A stretch of DNA of 64,000 nucleotides, taken from assembly GCA_020740775.1 (NCBI GenBank), contig JAHEWK010000035.1:1-64000 (forward strand). The letters are read 5' to 3'. This DNA comes from Ilyonectria destructans (taxonomy: Eukaryota > Ascomycota > Sordariomycetes > Hypocreales > Nectriaceae). The position numbers and the translations under genes are program-made. Positions within the stretch are counted from its first letter, which is position 1. Each line of letters begins with the position of its first letter. Below are positions 21,342 to 31,283 of the stretch, in pieces. The notes under the pieces are model-generated. The model was not told the DNA's origin. It was given only the letters and a program-made list of their open reading frames with translations, and searched no databases.

Positions 21342-23241
21342 CTACTCGGGCTCCCCATTCGAAATATCGCTATCCTCCCCATCATCACTTATTCCCTCCA
21401 CGTCGTTTCCTTCTTCGTCCTCGTATCCTAGTTCAACAAGCGGTTGCTCTGCTGGTTCCCCATCTCCAAGTTCATCCTGGCAGGCTTGATTTGCTCGCTC
21501 ATATAATGCTTGCTATATGCGTTTAGATTGAGCAATTCGGGACGAAAGGGAACGCCTTACATATTCAACAACGCCACCGGTTGGCGCTTTACGATATGCC
21601 AGTACAGGCTGCCGGCCGCTTTCGATGTGTTGAATGATTCTGTCTTGAAGACCAAGGTAGAAACGCTTGAAAGGCCGCAACTTGTCCGGCTCCTGGGGAG
21701 TCCCAAGGGCTACGTTGTCGTAGCCCATTTCGTTGAGAACTTGGCGACACCAATCCTTTGTCTCTGGCTCCAAACAGGTGCTAATGTCGATCTCAGCCAA
21801 TGGCCGCTCCATTTCAGCTAGAACGAAACGGTCAATGGGGATGCCCCAGTTGCATGCCTTGTCTGGGTCCGGGTAGTGGTAATTCATCCAGGGCTGGCCG
21901 TGGACCACATGGGGGCGGTTCTTCTGAAGACGAATTCGATGAAGATTCCACGCCTCCACAAAGTCGAAAAGTTCTTGGCGTAATAAATCTTCAAATACGG
22001 CGTAGATTGCGATCTGATCCTCCAACATGTCGCCGTGTGAGGGAACGATCATGTGACTTTCATACTTATGAATAGTATCACTTTATGAATATTGTGTAAA
22101 TAGCTTTAAGTCAGAGCTTTCCTTAGGAATCTCTTTCTCTCCTTGTAAACAATCATTTTGCCCAAGTCGCACTCGACCTCGTTCGTACCCTTGTACCGTC
22201 ACACGCCGTCGAAGTCCCCGTCCCTGGCGAGCTCTCCAAAGTAGTCCACCCACTGCCGGGATGAGACATGCAGCATGCTCTCCCACCATTTCTCAATCTT
22301 GATGTTCTTCGTACTCGGCGCCGCCTTGTAGGAATCCTTTAGGCGTTTCCCTTGCTGGAAGACCTGCCCATTCCACTCCACCCGCCCATCTGCGGCCAAA
22401 GCAAAGTTCCAATGGGCTGCTGCCACTAGGGGCGTTTCGCTACCCCTGTCTGCCTGCAGATACCATGGCCGGAAGCCGTATGCGTCGCATGCAGCCAAAT
22501 ACTGCTTCAAGACGCTCAAAGCAGTTGTAGAAGAGTGGCCAACATAGAACCAGATAATGTTGCGCGAGTAAGAGTCGATTGCGGCATAGATCTCGAATCC
22601 ATACGCCTTGAGCTTGTCATGGCCGTCAATGCACCACTGGTAATTTGGTCCTGGCACAAGGAACTGTCCCTTCTTCCTCCGAAACATCCTTTTCCGGAGC
22701 TCGACCTCATTTGGGAACATGATTTTGTACATCTCAAAGAGAGGGTCTCTTGGTACCCAGAGCTGCTTTTGCTGACGAAGATACGGCTGGAGAAGGTTTC
22801 TGCCATAACCCGAAATGGCATTAGAACGTCGCGTCATTTCGATGATGGCCTGCTCTGTCTTCTCCAGCAAGGCGAGTCGCTCCTCATCGCTGTTGAGCCT
22901 GCGTAGCCAGCGGCGGTCCGGGTGTAGCCTGATGCACTTCAGACCTCGTTTCGTGATCGGCCAGCCCTGTCTCTGTAGAACCTCAGTGTCTGCTTCTCGG
23001 TAAGCCCAACGCGAAATATCAGGTCGCGAGTGGCCTCTATGGGCTCTGGACTTTCTTTGGTGCGGGCTTGCTGGCGCGGGAGACCCCAGCTTGCGATTCG
23101 GCGAGAGATTGTGCTGAGATTGACGGCGACATGGTAATGCTTCCGAAGCTTATACTGAATCTTGCTTCGAGAGACACCGTTAAGGTAGAGGTGGGTGACA
23201 TAGTCACGGTATTGATCGATTGGATTGGGCGGGCGTGCCAT
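21342..23241 (-). pseudogene. Integrase-core transposase, copy 2, split by a solo LTR
   Basis: Starts at ATG 23241 (MARPPNPIDQYRDYVTH). A missing base near 22980 shifts the frame, after which EVLQRQGWPITKRGLKCIRL continues. The catalytic core has NYQWCIDGHDKLKAYGFEIY, WYLQADRGSETPLVAAAHW and IEKWWESML, so it keeps D-D-E. A 168-bp solo LTR (22036-22203) interrupts it within GDFDG/DMLEDQIAIYAVFEDL; removing the LTR and one target repeat restores the frame. A 48-bp intron (21560-21513, GTAAGG to ATAG) lies at the same place relative to the protein as the last intron of copy 3. The acidic tail ends at TAG 21342. Apart from the single-base shift and the LTR the gene looks whole. Its flanking TIRs and a companion gene were not found. 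Confidence 0.8.
22036..22203 (+). mobile_element. Solo LTR, family C copy 1, inside transposase copy 2
   Basis: A 168-bp sequence from TGTGAGGGAACG to TACCGTCACA, flanked by the direct repeat CGCCG at 22031-22035 and 22204-22208. It is nearly identical to the inverse copy at 32276-32442. TG...CA ends and a 5-bp duplication mark a solo LTR. It is very short for an LTR, so a TRIM-like or small LTR family is possible. Confidence 0.88.
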
Positions 23242-24358
23242 TGCTGGCGGTGAGTTTGGGGGAATTTTCTTGGTTCCAACAAGAAAAAGGGGGGACGGCA
23301 AGGGCGTGGCCTCACTATAAGTTTGACTTACCGTGATGATACTGGCCCACAGCGGCCTAACGTCAGGGGTTTTTTTGGTAGTACCTTCCCAACTTGGAAC
23401 AGGATGATGCCGCTATCCGGAATTACAGACCCCAGATCCCTTCCAATCTGGATCACCACGGCCGTGGAAAAGCCAGTGGTCAACAGCGTTACTGTATCAT
23501 GCCCACATCCAATCCCGTCACCGTCAGTGAAATTACAACCGCTGGCACGGCGGTTGGAGACTCGCCCAGCAGGAACCCCAGAGTCAAGAAGGGCCGAGGA
23601 TTGATTCGACCCAGTGCCCGCTGATTCATGGCCATCGCCGGGGCTGCTCGGCTCTGGATTGTGAGCGTAATTAAATCTTCAGATGCAATTCAACTACTAA
23701 CTCAATGCTCAGCAGCTCAGTCAGCCGGACGAGGAAGAGGAAGAGGAGAATGAGGATAATTGAGCAGTGGCAATTTCCACTCTGACCGCCACGCCGATGC
23801 CTGATGTCGCTTTGGATGGAATAGAAATGCAGCCTGCTGGTCCGCAGCTGACTCGTTGCTGTGACCATAAACTCTGTAGCGCCCAAAAAATCAAGAAACG
23901 TGGGCTGAGGTACAAAGGGCAATGTACTGCGGGGCCTTGGGGATATGCCGCTAACCCAATTTGGCCCCTTCGCGGCGAGTTTCGGGGTTTTGCAACAGCG
24001 ACCCCTATAGGCTGCCATAGCCACGCCCAGGAGCTTGGCGCAAAATTAAATGCGCGCCCGGGCGCCTCTGTATTGGGCGCCCGAGGTGGGGCAATGCTTA
24101 AGTAACGGTCCCGCGTGATGACGCGACGCGTGCCGCGTTTCCCCTCTAACAATCATGCCCCAGCAGCAAATGGAACAAACCCATTGTTCGATCCGGTGAT
24201 TGCCCCATTTGCTTGACCGCGCCGTTGGCCGTTACGTATGCGATACCCCATACACTTACTCAATGCAGGGGGCTCTGCCTGTGCATACCATGTTTCCCAG
24301 CTAACACGGCTTTCCTGTGTCTAAGAGCCAGTCGCGCCCTCCCCCACTTCCCGTCATC
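23242..24358. other. Spacer between transposase copy 2 and the helicase gene
   Basis: No gene is supported. The right half (24120-24358) is the probable promoter and leader of the helicase gene. Confidence 0.5.
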
Positions 24359-26386
24359 ATGGTACAATCTAGTCCAAAGGGCACCTTGCTGCCGCCCCTC
24401 GACGACGACTTCGAAATATCGCCTTCATCGACTGTCGGCACCAAGAGGAAGCGGGAAACCGGTGTCTCGTCGCCGTCCCGTCCACCGTCCTTCATCAGTA
24501 TCTCGTCCGATTCGGATGAATGCGAGCCGAAAACAAGCCAAACCGCCTTGTCCACTTGGCTTCAGCGACACGATGACGTGCCGACACAGCAAGACTACCT
24601 GTTTGGGTGGAATGACGACGAACTCATGCCATCCTTCAGCCCAAGCCCAAGCTCAGTGGATGCCCAAATCATGCTCGAGGCCGAATTGGGGCCGCAGGCT
24701 GCACCAAAGTTATGCAAAGAGCAGCAAGATCTTGTCGACCTGATTGTGGGGGGACGCAATGTCTTCTACACGGGCTCAGCAGGGTGCGGCAAATCGACCG
24801 TCTTGAAGGCTGCTGTTAAGATGTTGCAAAGGATGGGCAAGAGGGTTCGCATCCTCGCACCCACTGGTCGGGCGGCGCTTCAGGTGGACGGCATGTCGAC
24901 ATGGTCCTATATGGGCTGGACACCAGATTTTCACAAAATGCCACTCAAGGAGCTTACCAAAATGGGGTTTCGCAAGCATGTTTGGGACCGTTGGGAAAAG
25001 ACTGACGTGCTCATCATCGATGAGATCAGCATGGTGGAGAACCATCATCTGGAGCGCATGAATGTTTGCATGAAACACGTCAGGTGGTATGGGCGCAATG
25101 GAATCGCCCCTGCTTTTGGAGGAGTCCAGGTAATTGTGACAGGCGACTTCTGTCAGTTACCCCCAGTGAAGCCGTTTCAGTTCTGCATGGAATGCGGCCT
25201 GGGGATGATACCCGACAAGGACGAGTCTGAGTTCAACTGCCCCAACAACCACGGCCCGTTCCCAGAGACGTACAAATGGGCTTTCAAGAGCGCTGCCTGG
25301 GAGGAAGCAAACTTTGTCCACGTACATTTAAAGGAGATCCATCGGCAAAAGGACGAATCCTTTATCAAAATGCTCCAGAAATGTCGACTTGGAATCCCAT
25401 TTTCACTCGACGAGAAGGCGACGTTGATGGACCATCCCTGCAACGTCGTCAAGGCCGCTAAACTCTTGTGCACAAGACGAGAGGTCGCTCAGGTCAACAT
25501 GGAAAGTTTCAACAAACTGAAGACCCCAAAATATAGGTACGGGGCTTTAGACGGCTTTATATGGAACCAAAACAATCACCCACACCTCCGTCACTACAAC
25601 GAACGTTTGGATGATGGGACATTGGAGCAATGCAAGGACCATCGATTAGAGCCATGGGTCACACTGCGGGGAGGCATGCTCGTCGTGCTGCAGGTGAATC
25701 TCGACATAAAGGCAGGCTTAGTCAACGGAAGCCAGGGCATTATCTGTGGTTTCGAGCAGTTTGACGCTGCAAAGCTCCCACAGGCCAGAAGCAAGGACAA
25801 AGACCTGCCACCGTGGCAGATCATTAACGGAGAACATGCAAAACTCAAGGAGATGGAGATTGCAAAGTTCATGGAACAACAGCATGTGAAAGCCTGGCCA
25901 CGGGTGCTCTTCCACAACAACAAAAGACGCACCATCTACCCCACGTGCCTGGTCAACTCTCTGGGTGACAAAGCGCCCTACTCCCTGCTGCATCGAACCC
26001 AGGTTCCTCTTTTGGCGGGATGGGCGATAAGTGTCCACAGGAGCCAGGGCATGACGCTGGATTGCGTCATTGTCAACCTATCGAGGGCTTTTGAAGAAGG
26101 CCAGGTGTACGTCGCCTTGTCTCGGGCAACTAGCCTTGGGGGCCTCAAGATTGAGGGTGACTCGGAAGGATTGTCAGTAGGATACGGGGGGAACAAAGAT
26201 GTACAGAAATTTCTGCGGGAGAAGTTTGGGGATGAGCTATTTCTGGGTTATGGTCGGCCTGGTAGTTCCTATTCTAGCTCACCACCATCCAGCTCACCCC
26301 AGCTCAGCCTGGACGATACATCCCCCATCACGAGCTCAGCGTCGCTGAGACCAGAGCAGTATAAGCTCGCTCGACATCGAGTTTAA
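24359..26386 (+). CDS. PIF1-like ATP-dependent DNA helicase (superfamily 1B)
   Basis: A single exon of 675 aa from ATG 24359; the frame is open 14 codons further upstream but without an ATG. After about 115 disordered Ser/Pro-rich residues comes a superfamily-1 helicase core: Walker A GSAGCGKST (about 139-147), APTGRAALQVDG (motif Ia), VLIIDEISMVENHHLERMNV (motif II), VIVTGDFCQLPPV (motif III), then LKEIHRQKDESFIKML, AISVHRSQGMTLD (motif V) and VYVALSRATSLGGLKI (motif VI), so all key motifs are present. PIF1 helicases unwind DNA 5'-3' at G-quadruplexes, replication forks and telomeres. Fungal genomes have one housekeeping copy plus extra, mobile or accessory copies. The intronless structure and repeat-rich surroundings suggest an accessory copy (inference). 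No Helitron replication-initiator domain is visible beside it. Confidence 0.92.
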   Translation: MVQSSPKGTLLPPLDDDFEISPSSTVGTKRKRETGVSSPSRPPSFISISSDSDECEPKTSQTALSTWLQRHDDVPTQQDYLFGWNDDELMPSFSPSPSSVDAQIMLEAELGPQAAPKLCKEQQDLVDLIVGGRNVFYTGSAGCGKSTVLKAAVKMLQRMGKRVRILAPTGRAALQVDGMSTWSYMGWTPDFHKMPLKELTKMGFRKHVWDRWEKTDVLIIDEISMVENHHLERMNVCMKHVRWYGRNGIAPAFGGVQVIVTGDFCQLPPVKPFQFCMECGLGMIPDKDESEFNCPNNHGPFPETYKWAFKSAAWEEANFVHVHLKEIHRQKDESFIKMLQKCRLGIPFSLDEKATLMDHPCNVVKAAKLLCTRREVAQVNMESFNKLKTPKYRYGALDGFIWNQNNHPHLRHYNERLDDGTLEQCKDHRLEPWVTLRGGMLVVLQVNLDIKAGLVNGSQGIICGFEQFDAAKLPQARSKDKDLPPWQIINGEHAKLKEMEIAKFMEQQHVKAWPRVLFHNNKRRTIYPTCLVNSLGDKAPYSLLHRTQVPLLAGWAISVHRSQGMTLDCVIVNLSRAFEEGQVYVALSRATSLGGLKIEGDSEGLSVGYGGNKDVQKFLREKFGDELFLGYGRPGSSYSSSPPSSSPQLSLDDTSPITSSASLRPEQYKLARHRV

Positions 26387-26600
26387 TAGGATATAGCTTC
26401 CCAAGATGGGCCGCTCGTTTCAGGTGGAAGATGGCTCTGTTACGGAACATCTCGGATGAGGATAAATAGCGCTGGACGACCCGGAAATCCGGCCCAGGTT
26501 ATACTATAGGAAGTACGCGCAGTTATTACCTTTGGGAAGCTTGCTCGTGCAGACACTTCGTCGGTTTCCGGATATACCTCATGCAGTCGGGCCAAATGCT
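26387..26600. other. 3' flank of the helicase gene
   Basis: Spacer with no supported feature. Confidence 0.4.
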
Positions 26601-26624
26601 ACTGAGCTCTACCGAACATCGTCA

Positions 26625-26790
26625 CCCTTGGCGTTCATGCTCTTTCCATCTCTCTGGCAATCTCTACGTCGTGGTAATCCAACGACGAGACCGATGCGCC
26701 TTGCTCAACTAGCTTCCTCAGCCGTTTGGCCACACATCTCTCCCAAAAACCACCATAGCGCTCCCGCAGGTCCTCAGGTGCCATGTGGGA
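26625..26790 (-). pseudogene. Small coding-like relic on the minus strand
   Basis: The minus strand reads HMAPEDLRERYGGFWERCVA, then KRLRKLVEQGASVSSLDYHD and VEIAREMERA before a stop. The composition is clearly protein-like, with amphipathic helices. It overlaps the presumed 5' part of the chromate-transporter relic on the opposite strand, so one of the two was displaced. The family is not identified. Confidence 0.25.
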
Positions 26791-27210
26791 GATTTGTTGC
26801 TGACGATGGTGCAGTACCAGGAGCTGTTCAGCGTCTGCCAGGCCTTCTCAGGCCCTGGCAGCACCAAGATGCATTACTGCATCATCCTTCTCCATCACGG
26901 CTTCCTTCCTGCTCTCCTCGGCTTCCTACTCTGGAGGTACGTTTCGGAACCCCGACCCGGCTGTAAGAAGCTGACAAAGGCCCTTATTAGTCTCCCCGGA
27001 GCTCTAGGGATGTATGGGCTTTCCATCGGAGTCTCCAACATTGGCGAATCTCTCCCTCGAGCCGTCTATACTCTCCTGACCGGTCTCAATGCTGCTACTG
27101 TCGGTATCATCGTTCTCGCGGCCGTCCAGTTGTCCGAGAAGGCCGTCACCGACAATATAACCCGCGTCCTGGTCTTTCTCGGCGCGGCAGCCGGGATTAT
27201 GTATTGTTGA
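26785..27210 (+). pseudogene. Chromate transporter (CHR family) fragment
   Basis: Encodes FSGPGSTKMHYCIILLHHGF, LPALLGFLLW, a 52-bp intron (about 26939-26990, GTACGT to TTAG), then SLPGALGMYGLSIGVSNIGE and LNAATVGIIVLAAVQLSEKA. This is the middle part of a CHR-type membrane protein, which exports chromate or sulfate-like anions. A hydrophobic signature with several membrane segments is evident. Only about 125 residues remain. The N-terminal half is not in frame upstream and the frame stops at GIMYC, where the family continues. Truncated at both ends. Confidence 0.65.
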
Positions 27211-27791
27211 AGGGGCTAGGCATATCTACCACATCTATCCGTGCTAGGGAACGGAGCTCCTATTTTGCCCCTCTAGCCGGGTGGTTCAACATGTATAATG
27301 GCCATTACGCGACACCTACCCAGGACTTCGGCGCCACTTACCTGGCATATAAACGCGCATTGTTAGGCTTCATAAGATAAGTGCTTGTGTCAGGCTCATT
27401 CTTTCACAAGGCAAGCGCCTTCCTTCTCAAGCTCTCAACTCGTTCCGAAAAGGCATTGGCGAACCCCGTAGGGGACCGGTCTTCAGTTACGGAGGTTTAG
27501 TTTGGTGGCGCGAGGCTCTGTGGTTCAGCTCGCACGGACCGTTTGTGGCCCGAGCTTACGAAGGTGGGGGCGGAAGGAAGAACCTTTCGTTCCTCAAGGC
27601 ACTTTCCGTTCCTCCAGGCATGATAGACTGCCCCGGATCGGGTTTGGCGCCATCCTCTTGTTGCTCCACGTGGCCCCACATAAGAACCGCGTCCTTCCCT
27701 CAGCTTTCTCCTTTTCTCTTCTCTTTTCCCATCTTTCCTTTTCATTCCGATCAGTCCCTTGGAAGAGAAACGGTAATTCCAGACATTAACA
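27211..27791. other. Upstream region of the Cys/His-rich gene
   Basis: Contains a strongly pyrimidine-rich tract (about 27690-27760, TTTCTCCTTTTCTCTTCTC-like), typical of fungal core promoters and leaders, directly before the ATG at 27792. The short frames on both strands are not convincing. Confidence 0.5.
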
Positions 27792-28342
27792 ATGTCATCG
27801 ACCACCGGTATGCCCGCGTCGAGCCAATGGTACGACCGTCACCGCAGATGCAAGGATGGCTGCTCGCACGAGGGAAAGCTTGAATTGATCACCTGGACAT
27901 CCACGGCTGGTGGGGACCGCATGGGATGGGGCAATTGCCTAGCTTCCGAATCCGACGAACTGAAAGAAAAATTTGAGAAGGAATTCAACTCCAACGAGGA
28001 GAAGATGTACGAGTACTGGCCACAGGGTTTCCGGTGGACCTGTTGCGGAACGGAGGGAGATCAGCGATTCGGATGTGACCACCATGGAAACGGAAGCACG
28101 CCATGTAGCTGCGATTTTTGCAAGGTTAGTACTCTTAGGCGCTTGTTCGACACGGAATAAAGGCATTTGCTTATCAGAAGCGGTAGATGGGCAAACCAAT
28201 TCCGGACTCCATCCATAAAAACCGGACAGAATCTGCTGCCGGAAAGGGGCTGAGACTCTCTAGAGGTCCGGACCCAAGAAGCTTCAATAGGAGCCAGGGC
28301 GGCATAGCGGAGATCATACGCTTGTCGTTGGGGATACCTTAA
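27792..28342 (+). CDS. Cys/His-rich protein of a conserved fungal family, unknown function
   Basis: Exon 1 is 27792-28124, a 62-bp intron spans 28125-28186 (GTTAGT...GGTAG) and exon 2 is 28187-28342, giving 162 aa with no disruption. The putative metal-binding pattern is RCKDGC, H26, then GFRWTCCGTEGDQRFGCDHH and TPCSCDFCK, with at least eight Cys and three His in the order C-C-H-CC-C-HH-C-C-C. After the splice comes MGKPIPDS and a basic tail. I recall similar hypothetical proteins in many ascomycetes; the fold is probably a zinc-binding domain. A pyrimidine-rich promoter precedes the ATG. The acceptor at 28186 was chosen because the nearer AG leads to an immediate stop. Confidence 0.7.
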
Positions 28343-28766
28343 ATAATTGTCAGAAGGCCCAAGAGGCTCAAGGGCCCTGCCCTCCGGACAACCGGCTAGC
28401 TAGGTGTGTGAGTCCGGGTCAACCGGAGCTACGGACCCGGGTCAACGGAAGCCGCAGGCCCGGACTGGGGATCAGGCCGGCGATGACCTCGGCAACTGAG
28501 GATTCCTAATGACCCAATAAGAAGAGGACCAATCGCCTAACTAGGGAATAGGTCAGAGATCAATTGCATCACAACTTGGAAGCACCTTTGCCTGTTGTCA
28601 TCACTCTCTTGAGACCATGCCTCTGACAATAATTCACTGCGCGCAAGGACGATTTACAGTGATTCCTATTAAACCGGGGCCTAATTTGGCCTGGATGGAC
28701 GTGGATTGAACCAGGGCTCCTAATAGTGTAACCAGTGCGTGTGAAAGCCTCAAACTGCTCATTTAG
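28343..28766. other. Spacer with GC-rich CCGGACCC/GGGTCAAC repeats
   Basis: Contains an imperfect 25-bp duplication at about 28404-28460 (GGACCCGGGTCAAC). No gene is recognised. Confidence 0.45.
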
Positions 28767-28867
28767 TCCGTTTGACTTGGCCAGACTAAACTACCGGTCC
28801 GTCTGACTTGGCCAGACTAAACTTTCAGTCTGTCTGAAATGCCCAGACTAAACTATTGGTCCGTCTG
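28767..28867. repeat. 31-bp minisatellite
   Basis: Three tandem 31-bp units starting at 28767, 28798 and 28829, plus a partial fourth, with core TTGGCCAGACTAAACT. Drift between units is 4-7 bases. It directly precedes an open frame, whose first codons lie in the last partial unit. Confidence 0.8.
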
Positions 28868-29224
28868 TCGCCGTCACGCTGGACCACAGTGCAAACTATG
28901 GTCTACACTAATAATGAGTCGTTGAAAGAAGAGACCGGATTCACTCTTCCGGCTATGGTACTCGAAACTGGAATACATTCGCAAAATAACAATACGGTCG
29001 CCCTCGTTTTGCGAGAGAAAAATAAAGACTATGAGCAGGTTGGGCTACTCAGAATGGTCAACGCAACGAAGCCTGAGACGGAGGATAATAGTCGGACAAG
29101 TAATGTTGAAACAGTTGTTTACAAAGATGCCTCTGGGCGCTGGTCGAAACATGCGCCGATGTGCAAGCTGGAAAGGCGCGTCTGGCTGGAGGCAGCTGAG
29201 GAGAAGACAATTCGATTGCGGTGA
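28856..29224 (+). pseudogene. C-terminal fragment of an unidentified fungal protein
   Basis: An open frame of about 120 codons with coding-like sequence: LPAMVLETGIHSQNNNTVAL, KDYEQVGLLRMVNATKPETE and MCKLERRVWLEAAEEKTIRL. The segment resembles C-terminal parts of fungal HET-type proteins, but the HET motifs themselves are absent and the resemblance is weak. Upstream sequence is the 31-bp satellite, so the 5' part was lost. Confidence 0.35.
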
Positions 29225-29329
29225 ATCAGTTGTACGATGAGGATAGTTCCAGAAGTGACCGTCGAGAGTGGGCTTCCCGAGGCGAGTGCACCATGGTGAG
29301 CCATCGGTCTGTCAAGATGACAGATGGAA

Positions 29330-30182
29330 GGTCGTGCTGATAGAGGGATTTGAGATATTGCAAGGCCTACGAGTAGTCCTCTTCTGACTCGCTAGAGAGA
29401 AATGCAAATGCGATATAGAAAGAGCGCTGGCAGGAGTCAACGCCAACCATATCAAGAAGTGGCATAGCGTGCTTATTCGTCTTATAAATGCAATCTAATA
29501 TTAAGACGTCGGGATTGTATTGTAGATATATAATAGAGTCGGGATATGCGAAGAAGATAGCCGTTAGCCGATTATCTAAATCTAATCGGACTCGGCACCA
29601 GAAGCCCTCCCTATATAATTGGTCGACTAGTGCCTGGATACTACTTTAACCCTCACGTAGATCTCTTCTTATTGCTGTAATTCGATTATAGATATCTTTC
29701 TAGGTTGCGAGGGTATCGGAATTATTATAGAGATAGGTTCTAATTTCCCAAGGAGCAGTTCCAGAGGCTATAAGACTTGAGATAACTTCAATGTCGTTCT
29801 CCCTAAGCTGGCGATGTGCTGGGTATATAGGTAGGTCCCCATTCGGCAGGTGGTTGTGTAGAGCGTATTCCTAGCCCGGTCGATAACTTAGGACCCACGA
29901 AGTTCTGTCTAGGGATTATTTGGCAAGTACTAAGAACTTACAACCAGTTCCTCGGCTGCATGTACGGCGCTTTCTTTCGGTAGATATACTTGGCGGTAGC
30001 CCATTTCGATCACAAGCGAAGATAACTCTGACTCGGCCATTTAGTGTCTTTATGGACTTCCCTGTCGTGAATGCATAGCCTCTAGGCTTCGCCCAAGAAT
30101 TAATAGCTACGAGAAGAGACTCGCGTGAGTCATATATGCCTTCCGGTGGGAGCACATCGTCAGGAAATGCTGCTTGGGCCAC
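29330..30182 (-). pseudogene. MULE-type transposase relic (N-terminal FAR1-like region intact)
   Basis: The N-terminal 88 residues from ATG 30182 are open: PPEGIYDSRESLLVAINSWA, PRGYAFTTGKSIKTLNGRVR and RRTCSRGTGCKFLVLAK. This is the FAR1-like DNA-binding start of fungal Mutator-like (Hop-type) transposases. Downstream (29850-29330) the minus strand still resembles the rest of the domain and the DDE core around D-C-x-Y-K, but it is full of TAG and TAA codons, consistent with C-to-T repeat-induced mutation. The right part is partly duplicated at 30640-30960. Dead copy. Confidence 0.7.
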
Positions 30183-30639
30183 AGCGGTAGCGTCTGGGAA
30201 CTGCCGTTATGGTCGGCAGTAGCGGCAGTAGTAGTAGCAACCTAGCACCGATATACGAATGCAGATATTGAACAAGGGATCAATATAGATTGAGGACCTT
30301 CTCTTCTATTTAAGGAGGGTCTAAAGGTTAGTCTTTTATAGTTAGAGTCGGTTATTCCTAGCGAGTGTTTTTAGCAGGTACTGCCAGAGCTAAGACTGCT
30401 ATGTATTTAATGTTTGATCCTTCGGATACTCTCTATCCGGTTCGGATAGCCCCTATCCGTGTGACGCTATTAAATAAGCGACCTGATCTTGACAAGTTTC
30501 CTCTAACAGTAAGCAAAGGTCTCCGGAGCTTAATACAACCCCTGATAACCGCGGTTATGTGGTGGGCGATGAATGCTTACATAATTGCCGCACCCGGGTG
30601 CGGCAGTTCTAAATCCGCATCCGGGTGCGGATGTAGCGG
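30183..30639. other. Sequence between two MULE relics
   Basis: Holds a GC-rich palindrome pair, CCGCACCCGGGTGCGG near 30588 and a near-copy near 30615, which could form hairpins. The open frame at 30365-30649 has no recognised content. Confidence 0.45.
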
Positions 30640-30960
30640 GCGCCGATAGCTATTAGCTAATTATCTAAGTCTAGTCGAACTTAATACTAGAAACCATCTT
30701 CTTATAATTAGTTAACTAACGCTTAGATACTACTCTGGCCCTTATATAGATCTCTTCTTATTGCCGCAATCTGATTATAGAGATCTTACTGCGTCGCAAG
30801 GGTATCTAAATTATTATAGAGATAGGCCCTAATATCTCAAGGAGCAGCGCTAGAAGTCATTAGGCTTGAAATAATTGCCGTATCTCTCTCGTTAAGTTAG
30901 CGATGCGCTAGGTATGCAGACGCATCCGGACTCGGTGGATGATTGTGGGCAAATATTGCA
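30640..30960 (-). mobile_element. Second MULE relic, diverged copy of 29560-29880
   Basis: Shares the motifs TAGATCTCTTCTTATTG, ATTATTATAGAGATAGG, AAGGAGCAG and GCGATG in the same order with 29640-29830, but with about 25 percent divergence by eye and no open frame. Confidence 0.6.
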
Positions 30961-31283
30961 GAAGCCCCGTGAACGTATATAGTCCATTGAGTAAGACTTT
31001 GTTGACGATAAACACATAAATCATCTGTATCACTTACATTTGATATTTTAAATCGAAGTTAGACGCTTTAGTCTGAGCGGCGTCAGCACGTCGGCTAATA
31101 TCACTTGATGGTTCAGTTGCACTGTTGACTTCGATATTTCGATAGTATACCTTCACGCGTTTATCCAACCACAGCTGTGTACTATTGACCCGGGCGAAAC
31201 TTCATACCAGCAATGACATACCACAATGGCACACAGAGCACTCAAGCTTGTAGCTAAAATATCCATGATCGGACTTGGCACCT
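30961..31283. other. Spacer downstream of the ankyrin gene
   Basis: No gene or repeat recognised. Confidence 0.4.

Noticed and set aside
28767..28867. CRISPR-like array
   Set aside because: Eukaryotic context, contiguous units without spacers; it is a minisatellite.
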